Notes: generated from the letters alone by a model not told the origin. DNA of 64,000 nucleotides from Flavobacterium sp. LMO8 (GCF_009495755.1 NZ_WIBJ01000015.1:1-64000), one strand, 5' to 3'. Positions 25,242-34,453 are shown, counted from the stretch's first letter. Numbers and translations: made by a program.

Positions 25242-28200
25242 TTACAAAGTTACTATTTCTATACTTTGTCCTGTATATATAAGTGCTTTTTTTGCAACGG
25301 TATAGTTCATTTCTTGTAAAGCCATTCCGTATTCTTCTAATTGTGCTTTGTGTTTGTTATGTTTTTCTCCCGTTTTGTAATCTAACAAGTAAGCCACATT
25401 ATCTTTAATTACAACTCTATCTGGTTTGCTGTTTCTTGTGTTTTTTTTGATGATATTTTGTTCATTAAATACTTTGGCATCCGCATCAAAAAACGGAATC
25501 AATTCTTCATGAAGCACAATTTTATCAATCGTATCTTTAAAAATCGCATTTTGAGAAAACGTAATCAATCCCAATTCGGTTGCTTTTTGAATCGCCAAAT
25601 CCACATCATCTTTCGTATGAATAAACGCCATTATTTCATGTAAAATATTTCCAAAAGTAATCGCATCTTGCTGAATGGTTCCCCACATTAAAGCTTCACG
25701 TTGTGCAATTTTGATGTTTTTTGGATTTAATTTATCAAAAACAATTCCTATTTGATTATTTTTCCCATCGTGTACTTTGTTGGTTGAAACTCGGGTTGGA
25801 TTTCCGAACTCGTATTCTAATTTTGTGTCTTCATATTTGCCTAAATTCTGTATAAACTCAATAAAATAATACGATAAATTATTGGTAACCAAATCACCTT
25901 TCTTGGTTGTAAGTTTATTCGAAATTACATACAATTGTTCTTCAGCACGCGTTAAGGAAACGTACAAAACGTTAATCGTATCTAAAACTTCTTCTTGGTT
26001 TTTGGTTTGAAAAATGGTTTTTGCTTCGTTTCCGTAACTTTCTACTTCTTTTTTGTTATTGATTAACGCTTTTGGTAAATCAATGTTCGAATCTTCAAGC
26101 GGAATCCATAATTTGTCTTTAATTTTTCTCGCAAAATCTTCTTCGGCAAACGGAAAAATGACCACAGGAAATTCCAATCCTTTTGATTTATGAATCGTCA
26201 TGATACGAACTGCGTTTGTTCCTTCAGGTGACGGAATGCTTTTTTGGTAGCCAATTTTATCCCAATATTCCAAGAAATCTGCAATACTCGATTGCACTTT
26301 TACATCTTTTTCCAACACCAAATCCAAGAAATATTGCAAATACGAAGTATTCACTTTGTCATTTAAAAATGTCGCAATTAAAATTTCAACTGCTTCATAC
26401 AAGGATTTCTTCTTACAATTTTTGAACGAAATTTCAATTCCGATGGTTTTCAAAAACGTTTCTAATTCCTCCGAGTTTTTATCATTTGCCCTCAAAATAA
26501 AATCATGAATTGCTAATTCCGATTGCGAATATTTCGCAATGAAATACAAGAAATAGACTTTCGATTCGTCGTCTTTTGGATTTTTCAAATAACGAAGCAG
26601 CGCAATCAACAACTTCACTTCAGTTGCATTTTGAATCAATAAGGTTTCCGAAGACAAAATTGGAACGCTGTTTTCGGTTAAGAAATTCGCCAACTTGATT
26701 CCGGGTGCTTTGGTTCGTGTAAGTAAAACTATGTCTTTGTATTCAAATCCGTTTGCGATACATTTTTCAATGGTTCTCAAGGTTTGATTCAAGTAAAATT
26801 TATCTTTTACCGAAATCGAATCGTTGTCCGAATCAAACCCTTCGACTTCCGTTTCGTCTTCTGGCACTTCGATAAACGACAAATTCACATAACCACCTTT
26901 TTTAGAATTGATTTCTTGATGCGAAAGGTTTTCGTATAAGTTTTTATAATCTGGATTTTCAAATTTATCAGACAATTGCTTAAAAAACGCATTATTAAAC
27001 TGAATAACTTCGCTGTAACTGCGGTAATTTGTTCCTAGACGAAGCGTTTGCTTGTCTTTATTAGAAAACGGATTAAATCGCGGGTCATCTTTGGCTAAAT
27101 CGATAAATTGTTCGGCTTTTCCACCACGCCAACGATAAATTGCTTGTTTTGGATCACCAACCAACATTAATGTTCCTTGTTGACCAAAATCGTCTTGACC
27201 AGAAAGCGCATTATCAATTAACGGAATCAAATTTTGCCATTGCATCACCGAAGTATCTTGAAATTCATCGATGAAATAATGACGGTATTTTTCGCCCAAA
27301 CGCTCGTAAATAAAAGGCGCAGGCTGGTTTTGTATTTCGTTATGAATGATTTTATTAAAATCGGAAATCGAAACTAAATTTTGCTCTTCCTGAATTTGTT
27401 TGAATTCTTGATAAATCGTGTTTAATAACGAAAGTGGATTTAGGTTTTGCAGAAAAGCTTCGTACATTGCTACTTTTCCTAACTTATCGTAAATCGATTT
27501 TAATTGCGATACAATTTCATCAATAATCGATTCAATAATGGCAACATCTTTTGCAGATTTTAAAATCTTAATATCATCAGGAGAAAAATATTTTTTTTGT
27601 GTGTCTTTCAGTTGATTTGACTCAATATTATTCAAATGATCATTGAAAAACTTTGGAAATGAACTTAAACTCGCACCATTTGATTCAATAAAATGCTTAA
27701 TTTTTTTTCCATCTTCACTCGTTTCGGCTTTTAAAAGTTTGATTTCTTCTTGTAATTTCTTTTTTACGATTCCAAAATCATCCAAACTTTTATCCGACAT
27801 TTCTTTGATTTCTTCCGAATTGTTTTCGTTGGTAATCAATTGAGCCACCTTTAATAATTCGGCCGAAATATCCCAATTTTTATCGTCGTCAGTTTTTTCT
27901 TTTGAAAATTCGATTAGCAATTTGGTCAGATTTACATCGTCTCCTGCTTTTGAAATTACCAAATCGATAGCTTCTTGTAAAAGCGAATCGGTTTCCAATG
28001 AAACTTCAAAATTAGGAGGCAAATTCAAATCTTGCGCAAACGTTCGGATAACTTTGTGCGTGAATTTATCAATTGTTGAAATATCAAACGCCGCATAATT
28101 GTGAATGATATTTTTGATGATGGCTTTCGATTTATCTTTTAAAGTAGCGATGCTTAATTTAGTTTCCGAGGCAATATCTTTTAGCAATTCCATTGCTTTA

Positions 28201-28415
28201 TCAGAAGTATTATCCAATGAAAATTGGTACAAACTTGATACAATTCGGCTTTTCATTTCTTCTACCGCTTTGTTGGTAAACGTTATGGCGAGAATTTTTC
28301 GATACGCATCGTCATTAGTAGCTAAGAAAAGAATTTTTAAGTATTCTTTCGTTAGCGTATAAGTTTTTCCTGATCCAGCTGAAGCGTCGTATATGGTAAA
28401 AGCGGTTGTTTTCAT
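25242..28415 (-). CDS. AddA-like UvrD/RecB helicase-nuclease
   Basis: A 1057-residue helicase-nuclease for recombinational repair. The Walker A motif ASAGSGKT is at residues about 11-18, with AITFTNKA next. Walker B is YFIDEFQDTS, motif III GDPKQAIYRWRGG, motif V IHKSKGLEFP and motif VI YVSLTRAEEQLY. The C-terminal RecB nuclease has SKPDRVV and LLDYKTGEKHNKHKAQLEEYG, giving the Asp, Asp and Lys of the active site. This matches the AddA class more than RecB. It pairs with the AddB-like gene at 19664-22441. Confidence 0.9.
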   Translation of the reverse strand: MKTTAFTIYDASAGSGKTYTLTKEYLKILFLATNDDAYRKILAITFTNKAVEEMKSRIVSSLYQFSLDNTSDKAMELLKDIASETKLSIATLKDKSKAIIKNIIHNYAAFDISTIDKFTHKVIRTFAQDLNLPPNFEVSLETDSLLQEAIDLVISKAGDDVNLTKLLIEFSKEKTDDDKNWDISAELLKVAQLITNENNSEEIKEMSDKSLDDFGIVKKKLQEEIKLLKAETSEDGKKIKHFIESNGASLSSFPKFFNDHLNNIESNQLKDTQKKYFSPDDIKILKSAKDVAIIESIIDEIVSQLKSIYDKLGKVAMYEAFLQNLNPLSLLNTIYQEFKQIQEEQNLVSISDFNKIIHNEIQNQPAPFIYERLGEKYRHYFIDEFQDTSVMQWQNLIPLIDNALSGQDDFGQQGTLMLVGDPKQAIYRWRGGKAEQFIDLAKDDPRFNPFSNKDKQTLRLGTNYRSYSEVIQFNNAFFKQLSDKFENPDYKNLYENLSHQEINSKKGGYVNLSFIEVPEDETEVEGFDSDNDSISVKDKFYLNQTLRTIEKCIANGFEYKDIVLLTRTKAPGIKLANFLTENSVPILSSETLLIQNATEVKLLIALLRYLKNPKDDESKVYFLYFIAKYSQSELAIHDFILRANDKNSEELETFLKTIGIEISFKNCKKKSLYEAVEILIATFLNDKVNTSYLQYFLDLVLEKDVKVQSSIADFLEYWDKIGYQKSIPSPEGTNAVRIMTIHKSKGLEFPVVIFPFAEEDFARKIKDKLWIPLEDSNIDLPKALINNKKEVESYGNEAKTIFQTKNQEEVLDTINVLYVSLTRAEEQLYVISNKLTTKKGDLVTNNLSYYFIEFIQNLGKYEDTKLEYEFGNPTRVSTNKVHDGKNNQIGIVFDKLNPKNIKIAQREALMWGTIQQDAITFGNILHEIMAFIHTKDDVDLAIQKATELGLITFSQNAIFKDTIDKIVLHEELIPFFDADAKVFNEQNIIKKNTRNSKPDRVVIKDNVAYLLDYKTGEKHNKHKAQLEEYGMALQEMNYTVAKKALIYTGQSIEIVTL
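25245..25252 (-). promoter_or_regulatory. TAnnTTTG element of kbl inside the preceding gene's end
   Basis: TAACTTTG on the minus strand within the last codons of the AddA-like gene. It allows kbl to be expressed separately. Confidence 0.45.
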
Positions 28416-28550
28416 ATATGTAAATGCCGTTTTTTAGTTGTCACATATGCAATCACCTATTTATTCATAGGTTTTTGCTTCGCAAACTTTTTAAAGGTAA
28501 TTTCAAATGTTATATTTATCTTAATAATAGCGGTATAGAAACTATCTATT

Positions 28551-28580
28551 TTTGATTCCGAAGTTTAATTTGTAAATTTG
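28551..28580 (+). promoter_or_regulatory. Promoter of superoxide dismutase
   Basis: TTTG (28551-28554), 18 bases, then TAAATTTG (28573-28580). Spacing fits the Bacteroidota consensus. It lies 33 bases before the ATG. Confidence 0.65.
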
Positions 28581-28613
28581 GTGAAAATATTACTAATCTA
28601 AAAATAAAATATT

Positions 28614-29219
28614 ATGGCTTTTGAATTACCACAATTACCTTATGCATACGATGCATTAGAACCACATATTGATGCGAGAACAATGGAAATACATCATTCT
28701 AAGCACCACAATGCATACGTTACCAACCTAAACGCTGCAATTGCTGGAACTGATTTAGAAGGAAAATCTATTGAAGAAATCATGAAAAATTTGGACATGA
28801 ACAATATGGCAGTTCGTAACAATGGTGGTGGACACTATAATCACACTATGTTCTGGGAAATTATGTCGCCAAACGGCGGTGGTTTACCAACAGGTGAATT
28901 AGCGACTGCTATCGATGCTGCATTTGGTTCATTTGACACTTTTAAAGCAGAATTTTCTAAAGCAGGAGCTACTCGTTTTGGTTCAGGATGGGCTTGGTTA
29001 TGTGTGAAAGATGGTAAATTAGAAGTTTGTTCTACCCCTAACCAAGACAACCCATTAATGCCAGGTGTGGCGTGTGGTGGACAACCAATCTTAGGAATGG
29101 ATGTTTGGGAACATGCTTATTACTTAAACTATCAAAACAGACGTCCTGATTATATGGAAGCTTTCTTTAATGTAATTAACTGGACAGAAGTTGCAAAACG
29201 TTTTGCTGCAGCGAAATAA
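28614..29219 (+). CDS. Superoxide dismutase (Fe/Mn type)
   Basis: Converts superoxide to oxygen and hydrogen peroxide. Metal ligands His27 (MEIHHSKHH), His77 (GHYNHTMFW), Asp163 and His167 ([10 protein letters not shown]) are present. Length (201) is standard. Gln near 145-147 in NQDN and the GWAWL block do not let me decide between iron and manganese with certainty. No signal peptide, so it is cytoplasmic. Monocistronic, with a clear promoter and terminator. Confidence 0.95.
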   Translation: MAFELPQLPYAYDALEPHIDARTMEIHHSKHHNAYVTNLNAAIAGTDLEGKSIEEIMKNLDMNNMAVRNNGGGHYNHTMFWEIMSPNGGGLPTGELATAIDAAFGSFDTFKAEFSKAGATRFGSGWAWLCVKDGKLEVCSTPNQDNPLMPGVACGGQPILGMDVWEHAYYLNYQNRRPDYMEAFFNVINWTEVAKRFAAAK

Positions 29220-29237
29220 TTAAAATAAATAAAAATT

Positions 29238-29273
29238 AAAAAAGGCGAGGATTTTAAAATCTTCGCCTTTTTT
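29238..29273 (+). terminator. Terminator of superoxide dismutase
   Basis: AAAAAAGGCGA/TCGCCTTTTTT stem with an inner GATTTTAAAATC palindrome. Confidence 0.9.
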
Positions 29274-29293
29274 GTTACCAAGTTTATTAAAAT

Positions 29294-29367
29294 AAAAAAG
29301 GTGAAATTTCTTTCACCCTTTTTGCCCCAAATCTACCATAAAACTTAACCTACTAATTTTCTGGTAG
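29294..29367 (-). ncRNA. Candidate small RNA, copy 1
   Basis: About 74 nt. It starts at CTACCAG, forms a hairpin closing CTACCA with TGGTAG, passes through ATTTGGGGCAAAAAGGG and ends in a terminator. In this copy the terminator stem is GGGTGAAA/TTTCACC, unlike the other copies, yet fully paired. The -7 element TACTTTAG is at 29377-29370. Confidence 0.6.
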
Positions 29368-29501
29368 AGCTAAAGTAGAACGGTAAATTGTATCTGACTA
29401 AAAAAATTGTTGAATAACACAAAAACTCGATGAAATGCATACTTAAAAAACAAATCAGTTGTTTTTTTATTTTTTTCTAACAAGTGTCTAAACTTTTGGA
29501 T

Positions 29502-29574
29502 AAAAAAAAGGCACGCATTGCGTACCCTTTTTGCCCCAAATCTACCATAAACTTAACCTCTAATTTTCTGGTAG
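29502..29574 (-). ncRNA. Candidate small RNA, copy 2
   Basis: Same layout. The hairpin loop is two bases shorter (29541-29574). The terminator stem is GGGTACGCA with TGCGTGCC (one G-T type wobble), followed by eight T. The -7 element TACTTTAG is at 29584-29577. Confidence 0.6.
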
Positions 29575-29697
29575 TACTAAAGTATAGTGAGATTTTGTAT
29601 TACTATAAAAAAATTGTTAAACGAAATAAAAAGTCGATGAAATGCATATTTTGCAAAAAAACAACTTCTTTATTAAAATAAAATCTGATTTTGGAAT

Positions 29698-29773
29698 AAA
29701 AAAAAAGGCACGCATTGCGTACCCTTTTTGCCCCAAATCTACCATAAAACTTAACCTACTAATTTTCTGGTAG
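29698..29773 (-). ncRNA. Candidate small RNA, copy 3
   Basis: Core hairpin identical to copy 1 and terminator identical to copy 2. The -7 element TACTTTAG is at 29783-29776. Its upstream promoter region begins directly at the end of the PurF-like gene. Confidence 0.6.
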
Positions 29774-29849
29774 TACTAAAGTATGGTGAGATTTTGTATT
29801 ACTATAAAAAAATTGTTAAACGAAATAAAAAGTCGATGAAACGCACTTT

Positions 29850-31748
29850 TTAGTATGCACGAGCATCTTTACCTTCATAAAAATTCATGAATGCTCGGTT
29901 TACTACACGATTTCCTCCGTCAGTTGGATAATCTCCTGTAAAATACCAATCGCCTAAATTCTTCGGACAAGCAATGTGTAAATCTTCAACTGTTTGATAA
30001 ATGATTTTTACTTCTGCTTTTGTGTTTTCTGGGGTAAGCATTTGGGCAATTTTATCAGAAATTTCTTGATCCGTGAAAGATGCATAAATCTCTTTTACAT
30101 AATTCACTACATCAGCATCACTAAAATCTTCTTGTGCTTTTGATTTTTGATATACTTCATCGACTATATGATATAGATTACGCTCTCTCAATAAATCTAA
30201 TGCTGCTTTAAAGGCTACTAATCCTTCTAGTTTCGCCATGTCAATTCCGTAACAATCTGGGTAACGAATTTGAGGTGCTGATGAAACCACGACAATTTTC
30301 TTAGGATTTAATCGGTCCATCATTTTAATGATACTTTGCTTTAAAGTTGTTCCTCTTACAATACTATCATCAATAATTACTAAATTATCGGTTGGTTTTA
30401 CCACACCATACGTTACATCGTATACATGTGCTACTAAATCATCGCGACTACTATCTTCAGTAATAAACGTTCTTAATTTAGCATCTTTAATCGCAATTTT
30501 TTCCGTTCTGATTTTTACTGAAAGTAATTCTTTCAAGGTATCTTCCGTCAATGTATCTTTTTGCTCGATAATTGCTTTGGCTTTTCTTTGATTTAAAAAA
30601 TCCTGAGCCGCTTCTGACATTCCGTAAAACGAGGTTTCTGCCGTATTTGGAATAAAAGAGAAAACCGTATTGTCAGTATCGTTATCGATTGCCTTTAAAA
30701 CACTTGGAAATATTAATTTTCCTAATTCTTTACGTTCTTTATAGATTTCAGCATCGCTTCCACGAGAAAAATAAATACGCTCAAACGAACATGCTTTTTT
30801 GATTAACGGCGTTCTTACTTCCTGAACCGAAATATTTCCGTTTTTCTTAATAATGATAGCACTTCCTGGAGTTAATTCTTGTACTTTTTCGAAAGGTACA
30901 TTGAAAACCGTTTGAATTACCGGACGTTCTGAAGCGACTACTACAATTTCATCATCTTCGTAAAAATACGCAGGACGAATTCCTGCAGGATCGCGCAAAA
31001 CAAACGAATCGCCATGACCAAAAAGTCCAGCCATTGCATAACCTCCATCGAAATTACGTGAAGCACGTTCTAAAATGCGTTGCACATTTAATCGTTCGCC
31101 AATAATTGGAGAAGCTTCTTGTTTAGAAAAACCTTCTAATTTGCATTGTTTGTATAATTCGGTAACCTCATCATCTAAGAAATGTCCGATTTTTTCCAAT
31201 ACGGTAACAGTATCGGCCATTTGTTTTGGATGTTGTCCTAAGTCAATTAAGTTTTGAAACAACTCCTTTACGTTAGTCATATTGAAATTTCCCGCAACAA
31301 TTAAATTTCGGTGCATCCAATTGTTTTGACGTAAAAATGGGTGAACACTTTCGATGCTGTTTTTACCGAAAGTTCCATAACGAACGTGACCTAAAAACAC
31401 TTCTCCCAAATATGGAATATTTTGTTTTTGAAGTGCCACATTGTTTTGATATTCTGGATGTTCTTCTAACTCACGACTGATTCTGTCGTTAATTTGAGCG
31501 AAGATATCCTTAATAGGTTGCGGGTCGTTTGAACGAATACGGCTGATGTATCTTTCGCCTGGATTTACATCCAATTTAATACTCGCTAAACCCGCTCCGT
31601 CTTGACCGCGGTTGTGTTGCTTTTCCATAAGTAAGTACATTTTTTGTACACCATAGAAAGCGGTTCCGTATTTTTCTTTATAGAATTCTAACGGTTTTTT
31701 TAATCGTAGTAATGCAATTCCACATTCGTGTTGTATAGCGTCACTCAT
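29850..31748 (-). CDS. purF: Amidophosphoribosyltransferase-like enzyme (long PurF form)
   Basis: 632 residues, longer than ordinary PurF (about 500). An N-terminal Ntn glutaminase begins at Cys9 after the propeptide MSDAIQHE, with HNRGQDGAG and GHVRYGTFG motifs. A C-terminal phosphoribosyltransferase domain carries the PRPP loop VIIDDSIVRGTT (near residue 440). The expected reaction is PRPP plus glutamine to phosphoribosylamine, the first step of purine synthesis. Bacteroidota often encode both a short and a long PurF homologue, so this may be a specialised paralogue. The extra length is mainly at the C-terminus, containing YFTGDYPTDGG. Gene symbol assigned by homology class only. Confidence 0.8.
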   Translation of the reverse strand: MSDAIQHECGIALLRLKKPLEFYKEKYGTAFYGVQKMYLLMEKQHNRGQDGAGLASIKLDVNPGERYISRIRSNDPQPIKDIFAQINDRISRELEEHPEYQNNVALQKQNIPYLGEVFLGHVRYGTFGKNSIESVHPFLRQNNWMHRNLIVAGNFNMTNVKELFQNLIDLGQHPKQMADTVTVLEKIGHFLDDEVTELYKQCKLEGFSKQEASPIIGERLNVQRILERASRNFDGGYAMAGLFGHGDSFVLRDPAGIRPAYFYEDDEIVVVASERPVIQTVFNVPFEKVQELTPGSAIIIKKNGNISVQEVRTPLIKKACSFERIYFSRGSDAEIYKERKELGKLIFPSVLKAIDNDTDNTVFSFIPNTAETSFYGMSEAAQDFLNQRKAKAIIEQKDTLTEDTLKELLSVKIRTEKIAIKDAKLRTFITEDSSRDDLVAHVYDVTYGVVKPTDNLVIIDDSIVRGTTLKQSIIKMMDRLNPKKIVVVSSAPQIRYPDCYGIDMAKLEGLVAFKAALDLLRERNLYHIVDEVYQKSKAQEDFSDADVVNYVKEIYASFTDQEISDKIAQMLTPENTKAEVKIIYQTVEDLHIACPKNLGDWYFTGDYPTDGGNRVVNRAFMNFYEGKDARAY

Positions 31749-31795
31749 AAGTTGTTGTGTTGTTGTAGGTTGTTGTAATTCTTATTATTTTTAAA

Positions 31796-31823
31796 ACAAA
31801 AAATGCCCCGAAATTTCGAGGCA
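31796..31823 (-). terminator. Terminator between PfkB kinase and PurF-like genes
   Basis: TGCCCCGAAA/TTTCGAGGCA stem with one mismatch, then TTTTTTGTTTT on the minus strand. The two genes are therefore mostly separate units. Confidence 0.8.
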
Positions 31824-31828
31824 CGTTT

Positions 31829-32758
31829 TTATTCTTCTAATTTTATTTCAAATTGTGTTAAGGCTTTGAATTGTTTCAAACGCGCATTCACTTCATTTTT
31901 ATCTAAATTCTCCATTCGTTCTGTTCCAAATTTCTCCACACAGAAAGAAGCTAAATTTGAACCATAAATAATCGCATTTTTCAAATTGCTAAACGAAATG
32001 TTTTCTGATTGTGCAATGTAACCTGCAAAACCTCCTGCGAAAGTATCACCAGCTCCTGTTGGATCAAACACTTCTTCTAACGGTAAAGCTGGAGCAAAGA
32101 AAACCTCTTTATTGTGGAACAATAACGCTCCGTGTTCTCCTTTTTTGATTACTACATACTTAGGTCCCATTGTATGAATTTTAGCAGCCGCTTTTACCAA
32201 AGAATATTCTCCTGATAACTGGCGCGCTTCTTCATCATTGATGGTGATAACATCTACACGTTTTATTACGTCTAATAATTCTGGTAAGGCACAATCCATC
32301 CAAAAGTTCATTGTATCTAAAACAACTAATTTTGGTCGCTCTGTCATTTGGTTTAAAACCCCTGATTGCACTATTGGGTGTAAGTTTCCTAATAAAACTA
32401 CATCCGAATTTTTATACATTTGTGGCACCACTGGATTAAAATCAGCCAAAACGTTTAATTCTGTAACTAAAGTGTCACGAGAATTTAAATCGTTGTGATA
32501 TTTTCCACTCCAAAAGAAGGTTTTTCCACCTTTCACGATTTCGATACCTTCGATATTTACTCCTTTATTTTCTAATAAATCTAAATATTCCTTTGGAAAA
32601 TCTTCTCCTACTACAGAAACTACTGCTGCATCTACATTAAAAAAGTTAGACGCTAAACCAATGTAAGTTGCGGCTCCACCTAAAATTTTATCTGTTTTTC
32701 CGAAAGGCGTTTCAATAGCGTCAAAAGCTACTGTTCCTACTATTAATAGTTTGTTCAT
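31829..32758 (-). CDS. PfkB-family sugar/nucleoside kinase
   Basis: 309 residues with the PfkB fold. The C-terminal signature DPTGAGDTFAGG holds the anion-hole GAGD (235-238) and catalytic Asp238. The N-terminal GGAATYIGLA block binds substrate. It phosphorylates a sugar or nucleoside with ATP. Ribokinase- or adenosine-kinase-like activity would suit its position upstream of a PurF-type gene, but the substrate is not readable from sequence. Confidence 0.85.
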   Translation of the reverse strand: MNKLLIVGTVAFDAIETPFGKTDKILGGAATYIGLASNFFNVDAAVVSVVGEDFPKEYLDLLENKGVNIEGIEIVKGGKTFFWSGKYHNDLNSRDTLVTELNVLADFNPVVPQMYKNSDVVLLGNLHPIVQSGVLNQMTERPKLVVLDTMNFWMDCALPELLDVIKRVDVITINDEEARQLSGEYSLVKAAAKIHTMGPKYVVIKKGEHGALLFHNKEVFFAPALPLEEVFDPTGAGDTFAGGFAGYIAQSENISFSNLKNAIIYGSNLASFCVEKFGTERMENLDKNEVNARLKQFKALTQFEIKLEE

Positions 32759-32901
32759 TAAATTGAATTTGAAATAAGATGCAAAGATAAGTTTTTGTTT
32801 AGAAGTTTAAAAGTTTATATCTCGAAACTTCTTGATAAAAAATTTTGAAAGCCAATGATTAGCATGATTTTATGATTAAAAATACAATTCATAAATTAAT
32901 T

Positions 32902-32916
32902 TTATGATTATCATAA
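32902..32916. promoter_or_regulatory. Perfect 15-bp palindrome, Fur-box-like
   Basis: TTATGATTATCATAA is perfectly symmetrical about its centre and contains the ATGATWATCAT core of classical Fur sites. It lies 44 bases upstream of the -7 element TATTTTTG (32960-32967) of the following gene. Iron control is a hypothesis. Confidence 0.4.
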
Positions 32917-32959
32917 TTTAATACTTTCTAGTTTTTTAACATTTTTAATAGCTAAAGAA

Positions 32960-32967
32960 TATTTTTG
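32960..32967 (+). promoter_or_regulatory. -7 element of the beta-barrel gene
   Basis: TATTTTTG, 33 bases before the ATG. No clear -33 element. Confidence 0.45.
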
Positions 32968-32999
32968 AAAAAAATTACAAACAAAAAACAGAAAAACTC

Positions 33000-33908
33000 A
33001 TGAAAAAAATTAAATTATTAATGCTTTTTGCTCTTTTTACAACTGCTGCAAACGCACAAGATTATGTTGATATTTTTAAATTATCGTTGAACAATGCCAC
33101 GTTAGGAAACATAGATAACGACTACGAAACAAGTGTAAATAATCTAAACATGGAGGTTTACTATCCAAAAAAAATGTCTGAGAAAGCAGTTTTATTAACT
33201 GGATTTACTATTGAAAACACTCGCCTTAATTTTTCACAAGGCGCAGAGAGAACAAGCTTGACTATGACTCGTTTGAATTTAGGAATGAAATACCAACATT
33301 CAGAAAAATGGTCGGGAACTTATGTATTTCTTCCTAAAATAGCTTCTGATTTTGACAATATTGGATCAAATGATTTTCAATTTGGTGGACTTGCAGTATT
33401 CGATTATCAATATAATGAAAGCTATAAGATAAAGTTTGGATTGTATACTTCTTCTGAAAATCATGGCTCAACCATTACGCCTTTGATTGGTCTTTGGCAC
33501 CGTTCAAAAGACAATAAGTTTTATATAAACGCGACTTTACCTATTCGAATGGACGCCAATTATGCTTTGACAAAGAAATTTAGTTTTGGTGCTGATTTAC
33601 TTACTTCTATCAAATCCTATAATCTTTCTGAATTCAACTCTGATTTATATACTCAAGAAGAATCAATTCGTTTTGCCCTATATGCTGCCTTAGGTTTAAT
33701 GGATAATTCTATAATTCTTAGAGGAAAAGTTGGTTTTGACACTACCGATTATGCTGTTTACAATAGTAACGAAAAAGTAGGAGCACAAATATTAACGTTC
33801 CCATTAAGCACCGATAAAAGAAACCGACTAAACTCGGAATTTGACTCTTCTTTATATGTAGGATTTGATGCTATTTATAGATTTGATTTGACTAAAGAAA
33901 CAAAATAA
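33000..33908 (+). CDS. Outer-membrane beta-barrel protein (DUF6268-like)
   Basis: A 302-residue exported protein with a signal peptide (ends TAANAQ). Alternating hydrophobic strands run throughout, with the aromatic-ended final strand YVGFDAIYRFDL followed by a short tail, as in outer-membrane barrels. Blocks such as LGMKYQHSEKWSGTYVFLPK and TPLIGLWHRSKDNKFYINATLP resemble DUF6268 proteins. The ligand is unknown. A palindromic operator candidate lies upstream, and the gene ends at a clear terminator. Confidence 0.75.
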   Translation: MKKIKLLMLFALFTTAANAQDYVDIFKLSLNNATLGNIDNDYETSVNNLNMEVYYPKKMSEKAVLLTGFTIENTRLNFSQGAERTSLTMTRLNLGMKYQHSEKWSGTYVFLPKIASDFDNIGSNDFQFGGLAVFDYQYNESYKIKFGLYTSSENHGSTITPLIGLWHRSKDNKFYINATLPIRMDANYALTKKFSFGADLLTSIKSYNLSEFNSDLYTQEESIRFALYAALGLMDNSIILRGKVGFDTTDYAVYNSNEKVGAQILTFPLSTDKRNRLNSEFDSSLYVGFDAIYRFDLTKETK

Positions 33909-33913
33909 TACCG

Positions 33914-33937
33914 AAGGAGCTGAAAAGCTCCTTTTTT
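33914..33937 (+). terminator. Terminator of the beta-barrel gene
   Basis: AAGGAGCT, loop GAAA, AGCTCCTTTTTT. Confidence 0.9.
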
Positions 33938-33999
33938 ATTTCTTAAAAGAACTAGTTTGAAAGAAATTTGTAGATTTGAAAATTCTTTTCTCAAAAAAA

Positions 34000-34449
34000 A
34001 TGCAACTACATCTAATAAAAATCATCAATCTAAGAAAACTGTATGTTCTTTTCTTTATTGGATTAACTATATCAATATTTACATTGATTTTATTAGTATC
34101 CATTACTGTTTATTTCTTTCCAAAATTTGATTACATCAATTTATTTATAGTAATCTATTCGATTGTCATCAGCAATATTTTGCTCAAAATTTCCACGAAT
34201 AAATCCTCGAAATTAATTGTAATCAAAATAAACAATATAAAATTAGAAATTGACAAGAAAACATATTTACTTGAAACAATTAAGAAAATTAAAATCAGTA
34301 ATTTTCTTTTTACATATTATCCAAAGCTAACAATCTGTTTTTTGGACAACAACAAGATTATATTTAGAGTAGATAAAAACGAGAAAGACTATTGGAAACT
34401 GATAGAAAATTTAAAAGAAATTTCAATCAATGGAAGAAAATTAATGTAA
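34000..34449 (+). CDS. Membrane protein with two TM helices and soluble C-terminus (uncharacterised)
   Basis: 149 residues from ATG 34000. Two helices (about 14-40 and 46-66) are followed by a Lys/Ile-rich cytoplasmic-looking domain of beta strands (KLIVIKINNIKLEIDKKTYLLETIKKIK), reminiscent of small PH-like domains. Codons are very AT-rich even for this genome. A longer start (TTG 33976) is possible but it overlaps a TAGATTTG -7 element (33971-33978), so ATG is better. It is convergent with rnhA with four bases between. Confidence 0.6.
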   Translation: MQLHLIKIINLRKLYVLFFIGLTISIFTLILLVSITVYFFPKFDYINLFIVIYSIVISNILLKISTNKSSKLIVIKINNIKLEIDKKTYLLETIKKIKISNFLFTYYPKLTICFLDNNKIIFRVDKNEKDYWKLIENLKEISINGRKLM

Positions 34450-34453
34450 AACT

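Larger units (their letters stand above)
29294..29845 (-). repeat. Three tandem copies of a small-RNA cassette
   Basis: Units at 29294-29439, 29502-29646 and 29698-29845, about 200 bases apart. Units 2 and 3 differ by two substitutions and a few one-base indels. Unit 1 keeps the core but differs in the terminator stem and the upstream spacer. Each unit, read leftward, has a TACTTTAG element, a hairpin and an intrinsic terminator. The array fills the gap between the superoxide dismutase and PurF-like genes. Confidence 0.85.

Noticed and set aside
29294-29845. CRISPR-like array
   Set aside because: Units are about 200 bases apart and mostly identical between copies, with promoters and terminators rather than short repeats and unique spacers; no cas genes.
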